DNA of 56,905 nt, taken from positions 1 through 56,905 of the IMG/VR virus record IMGVR_UViG_3300037434_000034. One strand, written 5' to 3'. Position 1 is the first letter of the stretch. Each line of letters starts with the position of its first letter. The notes below the pieces were generated by a model. It did not search any database. It was not told the DNA's origin and was given only the letters and a program-made list of their open reading frames with translations. Positions 42,215 to 48,164 of this stretch are shown piece by piece. The DNA comes from a virus. The position numbers and the translations under genes are program-made.

Positions 42215-42427
42215 ATGGCAAAGCAATTAAAAATACAAGTGTTTGTCCCTTGCACCATAACTATAGATAAGGACAAATACCCCACAACAGCAGAAAGTGA
42301 CAGAGTATTAAACGATATTCTCAAACAACTTTCTCTAGGAGGCTACCAAGTTGGTAATGGATGGTATAGTTATGACTTCGAGCCAACCAGTGTTAAAAGA
42401 TTAAAAAAACTATCTAATATAAAATAA
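42215..42427 (+). CDS. Small early hypothetical protein
   Basis: A 70-residue protein (MAKQLKIQVFVPCTITIDKD) with strands, a helix (AESDRVLNDILKQLSLGGYQ) and a final basic helix. It may be a small alpha/beta sandwich. Unknown function. Confidence 0.48.
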   Translation: MAKQLKIQVFVPCTITIDKDKYPTTAESDRVLNDILKQLSLGGYQVGNGWYSYDFEPTSVKRLKKLSNIK

Positions 42428-42433
42428 CTAACA

Positions 42434-42685
42434 ATGGAACAAACTAAAATAGAACACTTTCGTACCTGGTTAAGGAAAAGAATGGAAGTACAGCAGATGT
42501 GCGGAACCCCTGAAGGTTCTGCTATCATACTGGGGATTAAAACTAAGTTCGATGAAGTATTCCCCTTGATAGAAGAAATAAAAAGTCATAAAAGTCAATA
42601 TCGGGGGCTAGGGTTCGATGACTTTGCGAGAGATTACACAGAAGGATTTGGGTTTGATGACTATGATACATTTGATGAATTTTAA
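42434..42685 (+). CDS. Small early hypothetical protein with acidic tail
   Basis: An 83-residue protein with a helical N-terminus (KIEHFRTWLRKRMEVQQMCG) and an acidic aromatic C-terminus (FGFDDYDTFDEF). Acidic aromatic tails can bind host enzymes or ssDNA-binding proteins. That is only a suggestion. Confidence 0.48.
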   Translation: MEQTKIEHFRTWLRKRMEVQQMCGTPEGSAIILGIKTKFDEVFPLIEEIKSHKSQYRGLGFDDFARDYTEGFGFDDYDTFDEF

Positions 42686-42713
42686 CTTCACAAAAAACTA
42701 AAAACAAAACTAT

Positions 42714-42947
42714 ATGAAAAAGCAAGTAATCGATTATGTTCACAGCCTAGGTGGAAATGCTCACTATGCAGGGAATACTATGCATATGATAAATAATCCA
42801 GCAGGTATACCTGATGAAGTACGAGGTAGTGAAAGAACCATGTATATAGATGATCCAATGATCGAAAACGTAGTCACTCAAAGTATAGAGGAGTGTGTAC
42901 TAAACAAATTCGGATATAACTTACCATTCAAATTACAAACAAACTAA
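42714..42947 (+). CDS. Small early hypothetical protein
   Basis: A 77-residue protein (MKKQVIDYVHSLGGNAHYAG), mixed alpha/beta, with no Trp and a neutral C-terminus. It lies 28 nt after the previous gene. No family recognised. Confidence 0.45.
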   Translation: MKKQVIDYVHSLGGNAHYAGNTMHMINNPAGIPDEVRGSERTMYIDDPMIENVVTQSIEECVLNKFGYNLPFKLQTN

Positions 42948-42951
42948 CTAT

Positions 42952-43047
42952 ATGAAATACTACACAATAATGAACTTCAACTACGAATGCTTCGATTGTT
43001 ACGAACAAGATGAAGTTATTCCCTATATCTTACTCGATCAGGAGTAG
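42952..43047 (+). CDS. Very small early peptide
   Basis: A 31-residue ORF (MKYYTIMNFNYECFDCYEQD ...) with CFDC and an acidic body, starting 4 nt after the previous stop and followed at once by a terminator. It is tightly packed, so probably real. Unknown function. Confidence 0.4.
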   Translation: MKYYTIMNFNYECFDCYEQDEVIPYILLDQE

Positions 43048-43067
43048 GTAATAAGATAATATGTTAA

Positions 43068-43103
43068 CTCCCCGAGATAGATAAGTTATTCTGTTTCGGG
43101 GGA
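43068..43103 (+). terminator. Hairpin terminator-like element
   Basis: TCCCCGA (43069-43075) pairs with TCGGGGGA (43096-43103, one bulge) around a 20-nt loop. There is no strong T-run after it, so it may be partial. Confidence 0.5.
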
Positions 43104-43138
43104 TATATCACTTTTATAACAAATTAAAACTAAACATC

Positions 43139-43261
43139 ATGTCTTGGATAGAAAACTATGAAGCAGAGATAGTTCTTGAAAGAAAACAAATCGAACAGGA
43201 ACTTCAGGAACTTATAGAACAAGAGAATATTCCTAACTGGTCTTTCTGTGAAGAAGATTAA
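43139..43261 (+). CDS. Very small acidic early protein
   Basis: A 40-residue, Glu-rich helical ORF (MSWIENYEAEIVLERKQIEQ ... SFCEED). It lies directly after the terminator and 13 nt before the next gene. Unknown function. Confidence 0.42.
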   Translation: MSWIENYEAEIVLERKQIEQELQELIEQENIPNWSFCEED

Positions 43262-43274
43262 AACTCCCATTAAT

Positions 43275-43493
43275 ATGCAAACATTATATGAAATGACTTA
43301 TGTGCCAGATTACTGGATAGAGTTCGATGGCAATTACAAGAAAACTGTTCAGGATATAAGATTAAAAGATGGAACTGAAATATTAGAATGTTGGCCTAAT
43401 GCTGGTAAGTTTATATGTTTATCATGTAATAACCAAGGTGATACACCAATTTCAGAAGTTAGTCATGTTAGAAAACATAAAGAAATTGATTAG
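43275..43493 (+). CDS. Small early protein, paralog of the gene at 44508
   Basis: A 72-residue protein from MQTLYEMTYVPDYWIEFDGN. The ATG at 43275 is preferred to a GTG at 43248 that would overlap the previous gene. The core DIRLKDGTEILECWPNAGKF matches DIKLKDGTVVTNCYPNADKF in the gene at 44508. Both have a short strand-rich fold with conserved D-x-LKDGT-x-C-x-PNA-x-KF. Function unknown. Confidence 0.55.
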   Translation: MQTLYEMTYVPDYWIEFDGNYKKTVQDIRLKDGTEILECWPNAGKFICLSCNNQGDTPISEVSHVRKHKEID

Positions 43494-43494
43494 T

Positions 43495-43617
43495 ATGGAA
43501 AAGATATACATCCTAGTAAACCCGGATAAGGATAGTTCAGAAACACTCATGTTAACAGAGAAGATGTACTTTCTGCTCCCGGGGTTTAAGAAAGTTTTGT
43601 ATAAACAATTAAACTAA
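43495..43617 (+). CDS. Very small early protein
   Basis: A 40-residue ORF (MEKIYILVNPDKDSSETLML ... KVLYKQLN) starting 2 nt after the previous stop. Basic C-terminal helix. Unknown. Confidence 0.42.
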   Translation: MEKIYILVNPDKDSSETLMLTEKMYFLLPGFKKVLYKQLN

Positions 43618-43621
43618 ATTT

Positions 43622-43942
43622 ATGAATAAGTTATCAGGTTCTAATGTAATAGTAATAGATAGAACAAAAGAAGATGATGAAATAACCCCCGAGATACTGG
43701 AAAGTATTGGGTTCAAACATGTCAACAAAGCAAGTTTTCGAGGTAGTGAGATGTGGTGTTACCAATTAATGGACATAATATTGCTACGGTTTATGGCAAA
43801 TGGTTTGTTTGAAATCAATCCCCAAAACAGGACGGAAAATATAGGTGGAGAGTTAAAAACTAAAGTAGATGTAGAAAACAGAATTCTAAAACGTCTAAAT
43901 CAAAAAGCTCATGACACAAGAAAAGATAGAGAAAATAGCTAA
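43622..43942 (+). CDS. Early hypothetical protein
   Basis: A 106-residue protein (MNKLSGSNVIVIDRTKEDDE) with an alpha/beta N-terminal half and a basic C-terminus (LNQKAHDTRKDRENS). It overlaps the next gene by 32 nt. A short LESIGFKHVNKASFRGSEMW segment resembles small acetyltransferase-like or stress proteins only loosely. Unknown. Confidence 0.5.
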   Translation: MNKLSGSNVIVIDRTKEDDEITPEILESIGFKHVNKASFRGSEMWCYQLMDIILLRFMANGLFEINPQNRTENIGGELKTKVDVENRILKRLNQKAHDTRKDRENS

Positions 43943-44177
43943 AGAAGAATGGGATAGACTACAAATGTCTGAAGGTTTATTAAGTGAACTTGCACCTGCA
44001 GCATGGATACATTGGAAAAATGCATTTAAAGTTTGTATGAGTACTTATAAGTGGATGGATCAAGATATGGAAATAGCCTATTGTGAAGGGCACTCAAATT
44101 CGATGAAAAAAGAATTAGGAAAAATTGATAAAGTTCCAAAGTCAAATCAGTGGTTAAAGGAATATGAAGCTAAGTAA
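43911..44177 (+). CDS. Early hypothetical helical protein
   Basis: An 88-residue, mostly helical and charged protein (MTQEKIEKIAKEEWDRLQMS). It overlaps the genes on both sides (32 and 14 nt). No motif. Confidence 0.48.
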   Translation: MTQEKIEKIAKEEWDRLQMSEGLLSELAPAAWIHWKNAFKVCMSTYKWMDQDMEIAYCEGHSNSMKKELGKIDKVPKSNQWLKEYEAK

Positions 44178-44499
44178 TAAGCCACAAAATAACTACCCCG
44201 AGAGCAAAGAAACTACCTACAAAACTGTATACATCGACTGGAAGGTCTATGAGCCTGATGAAAATGCTGTACTTTCCTATGGTAAAAATCGTGGTAAAAC
44301 ACTTGGTTGGGTAATGGATAATGATGATAGTTATTACTTGTGGATGATAAGTAATGGTATTATAGGCTCGTGGGGGTTAGTTAAACAACGTTACCCCGAT
44401 AGCCCAAAGTCATTAGTAGGTTTTATCAGCTCAGGGGGTGAAAAATGGGTTGATATAAGAGAATGCCCAGGTACAGGAATAAGTTCACAATATTTATAA
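44164..44499 (+). CDS. Exodeoxyribonuclease X C-terminal-like protein
   Basis: A 111-residue protein. The stretch LSYGKNRGKTLGWVMDNDDS followed by YYLWMISNGIIG resembles the C-terminal domain of ExoX and of related phage proteins (fGKyrGk ... DpxYlxW). That domain probably binds DNA; no DEDD nuclease motif is present. It overlaps the upstream gene by 14 nt. Confidence 0.6.
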   Translation: MKLSNKPQNNYPESKETTYKTVYIDWKVYEPDENAVLSYGKNRGKTLGWVMDNDDSYYLWMISNGIIGSWGLVKQRYPDSPKSLVGFISSGGEKWVDIRECPGTGISSQYL

Positions 44500-44507
44500 A
44501 TAATTTT

Positions 44508-44780
44508 ATGACATATTTTGAAGAAGATAATTTTTGTAAATATAGTATCGAATGGCAACCGTATAAAGGTGATTATGATAAATTCGAGTATGATATTAAG
44601 CTAAAAGATGGAACTGTTGTAACAAACTGTTACCCCAATGCTGACAAATTTCATTCGATATCCAAAGAGTTTAATGGTAAAACTTTTCATGCAGATACTA
44701 TAGCAGAAATCAGGTTCACACCAGAAGATAAGCAGAAATTTGGTATTAATCCAGATGGAATGTACAAACAAAATTTATAA
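44508..44780 (+). CDS. Small early protein, paralog of the gene at 43275
   Basis: A 90-residue protein from MTYFEEDNFCKYSIEWQPYK. The ATG at 44508 follows a typical ATTTTATG leader and is preferred to an upstream in-frame start at 44463. It shares D-x-LKDGT-x-C-x-PNA-x-KF with the gene at 43275 and has a longer C-terminal tail. Function unknown. Confidence 0.55.
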   Translation: MTYFEEDNFCKYSIEWQPYKGDYDKFEYDIKLKDGTVVTNCYPNADKFHSISKEFNGKTFHADTIAEIRFTPEDKQKFGINPDGMYKQNL

Positions 44781-44788
44781 ACAATTTT

Positions 44789-45001
44789 ATGATAAAGGAA
44801 TTTTATAAAGATCACGATAATCCAAAAGATAGCCAGGTAATTATCTGTCTTACAGGAACACCAGAGTTTATAGCAGAAAAGTTATTGGAAATGTATAACC
44901 AATGTACTATAGGTTATGGTAAACCTATACAGGGACAAATATGGTCTTCTGGCGGTAGTTCTGAAGTAGCTACTCCTAAATGGAAAGGCATAACGTATTA
45001 A
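44789..45001 (+). CDS. Small early hypothetical protein
   Basis: A 70-residue protein (MIKEFYKDHDNPKDSQVIIC) with strand, helix (PEFIAEKLLEMYNQCT) and Gly/Ser-rich C-terminus. No family recognised. Confidence 0.45.
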   Translation: MIKEFYKDHDNPKDSQVIICLTGTPEFIAEKLLEMYNQCTIGYGKPIQGQIWSSGGSSEVATPKWKGITY

Positions 45002-45002
45002 C

Positions 45003-45122
45003 ATGAAAGGATATAACAGAATACACAGGACTTGGCAAATCATACCAAATACAATACGACATGAGTTATTTGCCAGAAAACCAAAAAATAGACATTATAA
45101 TTTCAAACAATCAAAAACTTAA
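45003..45122 (+). CDS. Very small basic peptide
   Basis: A 39-residue ORF (MKGYNRIHRTWQIIPNTIRH ...) with high Arg/Lys content, starting 1 nt after the previous stop and ending 5 nt before the AAA+ gene. It may bind nucleic acid or act as a partner for the ATPase; that is speculation. Confidence 0.4.
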   Translation: MKGYNRIHRTWQIIPNTIRHELFARKPKNRHYNFKQSKT

Positions 45123-45127
45123 ATAAA

Positions 45128-45958
45128 ATGAAAAATAAGCAAGAAAGCAAGATAGTTGGTCAGGAAACGTTAACAAACGAAGTTACCAAAATCCTGGAGA
45201 TATTTAAGAATAGTCAGTGCGAGGTAAGACCTCATTTTATTCTTACAGGTGCCTCGGGTAGTGGTAAATCATTTACTATAAAGAACATGGCAGCTAAGTA
45301 TGAGTTAGGGTTTATAGAAATTAATGCTGCTCAGTTAACTAAAGAAGGAACTTCTGGAAATAGTTTATCGAAAGCTCTTTCCCCCTTGATGCAAATGGGT
45401 TCAAAGCCAACTATCGTTTTTGTAGATGAGTTTGATAAGTTATTCATATCAGGTAATAGTAATGACTCCTGTGCACATGAATCTACTACAGGTGTTCAAA
45501 ATGAGTTTCTGAAAGTTCTTGAATCAGATACAGCTAGTGTTTTTGGTGATTATGGTAAATATGTAAATGCTCCTGCTAAGAATATATTATTCATATTCGC
45601 TGGGGCATTTAATGGTGAGAAGGATATAACACTGGACCGTCTACGAGAGATAGGACTAAAAACTGAGTTTTTGGGGCGAGTAGGTCTTGTATATAATACA
45701 AAGCCATTAAGTCTGCAGGACATGTTTGATATAATAGATCATTCAGAACTACTTGACAACTATATAAAACTATTTGAAAATGTAGATAGAGAGAAAGTAG
45801 TCTATGAACTAAAAGCACATATCCAAACTAATCATGAAATGAATACTCTAGGGGCAAGATTAATAAATACTCTTATTCATCAGTATTTCATTAAAGGAGG
45901 AAAATTAGGAGAATCACAAGTAAAAGAAATATCATTTCAAAACAAACTAAAATTATAA
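45128..45958 (+). CDS. ClpX-like AAA+ ATPase
   Basis: A 276-residue protein with Walker A GASGSGKS (41-48), Walker B TIVFVDEFDKL (95-105), sensor-1 ILFIFAGAF, an EFLGRVGLVYNT segment equivalent to the ClpX PEFIGRLPVI arginine-finger/anchor region, and a sensor-2-like NTLGARLINTL. The AAA+ core alone is present; the N-terminal zinc domain of ClpX and an obvious IGF loop for ClpP binding are absent. It may remodel or unfold proteins, or alter host ClpXP function. Its place near the phage tmRNA makes a link with tagged proteins attractive but unproven. Confidence 0.75.
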   Translation: MKNKQESKIVGQETLTNEVTKILEIFKNSQCEVRPHFILTGASGSGKSFTIKNMAAKYELGFIEINAAQLTKEGTSGNSLSKALSPLMQMGSKPTIVFVDEFDKLFISGNSNDSCAHESTTGVQNEFLKVLESDTASVFGDYGKYVNAPAKNILFIFAGAFNGEKDITLDRLREIGLKTEFLGRVGLVYNTKPLSLQDMFDIIDHSELLDNYIKLFENVDREKVVYELKAHIQTNHEMNTLGARLINTLIHQYFIKGGKLGESQVKEISFQNKLKL

Positions 45959-45962
45959 CAAA

Positions 45963-46379
45963 ATGGAAAAGAAAACAATTACGAAGAGTTCTTTAGTATT
46001 AGCCTCTCTGGGGGTAATGGGTATAGCATATACACCTGTACAAAAGAACAATCCTACAAGAGACTTTGTAGAAAGCACTTACCTGGTCAAAACCCCTAAA
46101 GGGTTAATGAAGAGTAACAGGTTATCGGAACAACGCCGGGAGATACTCAAGAATATCGCTGGTATTCGTAAAGAGATCAGGTTAACGCACCACGAATCAC
46201 AGGCTATAGATAAAGTATGTAACGATTGCTTCCAGGGGATAACAGAAAGAAGCAACAAACGCATCAGCCAACTACAGTTACAAAGAGCACAGGAACTCCG
46301 TGTACCTGTTAAGTATGTAAAGGTTGAAGTAGTAGCGCAGAGAAAAGGTATAATGATCATTGATAACTTTGAAATCTAA
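45963..46379 (+). CDS. Early hypothetical protein with hydrophobic N-terminus
   Basis: A 138-residue protein (MEKKTITKSSLVLASLGVMG) with a short hydrophobic N-terminal stretch that could be a weak signal anchor, then a basic helical body (LSEQRREILKNIAGIRKEIR). CNDCF gives a lone Cys pair. It lies 4 nt after the AAA+ gene and is probably co-translated, so it may be its partner. Unknown. Confidence 0.5.
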   Translation: MEKKTITKSSLVLASLGVMGIAYTPVQKNNPTRDFVESTYLVKTPKGLMKSNRLSEQRREILKNIAGIRKEIRLTHHESQAIDKVCNDCFQGITERSNKRISQLQLQRAQELRVPVKYVKVEVVAQRKGIMIIDNFEI

Positions 46380-46406
46380 TTATAAACAAACTAAAAAGCA
46401 AATTTT

Positions 46407-47090
46407 ATGGCTACTCAAATATTTAAAAGTTACAATGACTTTCTTGATAGAGAAGATAAATCTATCAATGGTGTTTCAGAATATTTCTCTCAAGAGAATT
46501 CTAATTGGGAAGAAATGAATATGACAAATGATTCCTGTTGGGATTGTTCAGGTTGTTCACGTTGTTCAGGTTGTTCACGTTGTTCACGTTGTTCAGATTG
46601 TTCACGTTGTTCAGGTTGTTCAGGTTGTTCACGTTGTTCACGTTGTTCAGATTGTTCACGTTGTTCAGGTTGTTCAGGTTGTTCACGTTGTTCAGGTTGT
46701 TCACGTTGTTCACGTTGTTCAGATTGTTCAGGTTTATATATACAAATTAATATCAAAAATAATGAATTACCTACTCTCAAAATACCTGTTATAGAAAATA
46801 TTCATCAAAAAGTATTAGCTGCAGTTTCTTTACCCAACTCTTTCGATATGAGTAGTTGGCATACTTGTGAAACTACTCACTGTAGAGCGGGTTGGGTAGA
46901 ATATTTAGCAGGAGTAGAAGGTAAAACCTTAGCTGAACAAACATCTACAGAATTTGCAGCAATGATGATCTACAAAGCCTCATCTAACATACCAGTTGCT
47001 CCAGTTAGATTCTATGAATCAAATGAAGTAGCGATGAAAGATATTATCCGTTGTGCTGAATTAGAAAAAGCAGGCAGTGAGAAGTCATAA
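46407..47090 (+). CDS. Cys-Ser-X tripeptide-repeat protein
   Basis: A 227-residue protein. Residues 47-109 are 21 uninterrupted units of Cys-Ser-X with X being Gly, Arg or Asp, encoded by 9-bp DNA repeats. The C-terminal domain (residues about 130-220) reads FDMSSWHTCETTHCRAGWVE ... NEVAMKDIIRCAELE, which I recall in other phage and bacterial proteins but cannot name. The Cys array could bind metals or fold as a regular three-residue helix. The repeat is in frame and its unit keeps frame when it expands. It ends before a strong terminator. Confidence 0.7.
   Translation: MATQIFKSYNDFLDREDKSINGVSEYFSQENSNWEEMNMTNDSCWDCSGCSRCSGCSRCSRCSDCSRCSGCSGCSRCSRCSDCSRCSGCSGCSRCSGCSRCSRCSDCSGLYIQINIKNNELPTLKIPVIENIHQKVLAAVSLPNSFDMSSWHTCETTHCRAGWVEYLAGVEGKTLAEQTSTEFAAMMIYKASSNIPVAPVRFYESNEVAMKDIIRCAELEKAGSEKS
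46545..46733 (+). repeat. Tandem 9-bp repeat, 21 units, in coding sequence
   Basis: Unit TGTTCAxxx with xxx being GGT, CGT or GAT. A higher-order block of six units (G-G-R-R-D-R order of third residues) recurs, suggesting duplication of larger blocks. Confidence 0.9.
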
Positions 47091-47100
47091 ACTAACATAG

Positions 47101-47138
47101 CTCTCCCCTTGACAGATAATGTTAAGGGGAGAGTTTTT
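47101..47138 (+). terminator. Strong Rho-independent terminator
   Basis: A perfect 10-bp stem, CTCTCCCCTT (47101-47110) with AAGGGGAGAG (47124-47133), 13-nt loop, then TTTTT. It ends the transcript of the Cys-Ser-X gene. Confidence 0.92.
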
Positions 47139-47151
47139 AAAACTTAAAGAA

Positions 47152-47535
47152 ATGACAAACGAACAAATAGAACAGGGAAGAAAACAAGGAATGGTTCAGG
47201 GTATTGCATTAGCATTATCTTACTCACTCCGGGGGAATAGCGAAAGAGACATATGGAAAGCAGCAGGTCTATCTATAGAAGAGTGTATAGATAACAGAGT
47301 AGATATCTTCGATATGGAGAAACTGATACCAGAGTTTGCAGAGATAGACGATACAGAAATCGTAGCAGGGTATTATATCAGCAACCTCCCCGAGAGCGAT
47401 GAAAGACGGGTACGGGCCGAAACATTTATCAGTAATATGAATCAGGAAATGATGAGCGATTTAAAAGGTAGAAAACTACATGATCAACTTGCTTATAGAA
47501 AACAACAGTACTTAGACATTTTAAAAAATAACTAA
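47152..47535 (+). CDS. Early hypothetical protein
   Basis: A 127-residue protein from MTNEQIEQGRKQGMVQGIAL. The ATG at 47152 is chosen because the earlier in-frame start lies inside the terminator hairpin. It is mainly helical and acidic, with ISNLPESDERRVRAETFISN near the middle. It overlaps the next start by 1 nt. Unknown. Confidence 0.55.
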   Translation: MTNEQIEQGRKQGMVQGIALALSYSLRGNSERDIWKAAGLSIEECIDNRVDIFDMEKLIPEFAEIDDTEIVAGYYISNLPESDERRVRAETFISNMNQEMMSDLKGRKLHDQLAYRKQQYLDILKNN

Positions 47536-47738
47536 TGGAAGAAGGAGATTATAGATCAATATATGATCTAAAGTTGCATGAAGAATGGCAAGGTGTTATG
47601 AAGTGGGGAATCAGATATAACGTTACCCGAGTACCCGGAGGATGGATATACCAAGCTATTAACAGACCTGTAAATGGGAGCGATGCTTACTTATCAGCAA
47701 CTTTTGTACCGTTCACTAAAGAACTTAAAAATAGATAA
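47535..47738 (+). CDS. Small early hypothetical protein
   Basis: A 67-residue protein (MEEGDYRSIYDLKLHEEWQG) with Trp-rich strands (VTRVPGGWIYQAINRPVNG). Small beta-rich fold. Its start overlaps the previous stop. Unknown. Confidence 0.48.
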   Translation: MEEGDYRSIYDLKLHEEWQGVMKWGIRYNVTRVPGGWIYQAINRPVNGSDAYLSATFVPFTKELKNR

Positions 47739-47741
47739 CTA

Positions 47742-47936
47742 ATGACAAAGCTAAAGAGTTACGAAGAACATGTAAAGGAGAAGTATCCAGAAGCATATGG
47801 ACAATGGGCATTAGGGCACTGTATAATTACAGATGGAGAAGATAATGCAATAAGTGATCTGATAAAGGGGACTGATAAAGCTGCCCGGGAAGAGGCATGG
47901 AAAAATGCTTACGAAAAAATAAAAGAAACTGAATGA
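47742..47936 (+). CDS. Small early hypothetical protein
   Basis: A 64-residue, helical, charged protein (MTKLKSYEEHVKEKYPEAYG). It overlaps the next gene by 4 nt. Unknown. Confidence 0.48.
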   Translation: MTKLKSYEEHVKEKYPEAYGQWALGHCIITDGEDNAISDLIKGTDKAAREEAWKNAYEKIKETE

Positions 47937-48157
47937 AGACACATATAATCAAGAACGGTGATGTGAAACTTATCCTCACCCCCGAATCAGAAATAGAAAA
48001 GATGCTTCTACAGGATCTCTTTAAACAAGAAGTGACGGTACAATCTGTAGAGAAGATACAGGTATTAAACACCGCACTGGTTGATAGTGTTATTATATCA
48101 GCAAAAATGTTAGTATTTCCAAAAGAAGATATTAAATCAAAAGAAGATATTAAATAG
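47933..48157 (+). CDS. Small early hypothetical protein
   Basis: A 74-residue protein (MKTHIIKNGDVKLILTPESE), alpha/beta. The C-terminus is a recent tandem duplication, KEDIKSKEDIK, from an 18-bp DNA repeat near 48118-48153. It lies just upstream of the DNA polymerase gene. Unknown. Confidence 0.48.
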   Translation: MKTHIIKNGDVKLILTPESEIEKMLLQDLFKQEVTVQSVEKIQVLNTALVDSVIISAKMLVFPKEDIKSKEDIK

Positions 48158-48164
48158 AGTAGGT

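Noticed and set aside
46501-46794. Several long alternative-frame ORFs across the 9-bp repeat
   Set aside because: They arise because a 9-bp unit without stops is open in every frame. Only the frame starting at 46407 extends into unique flanking sequence on both sides.
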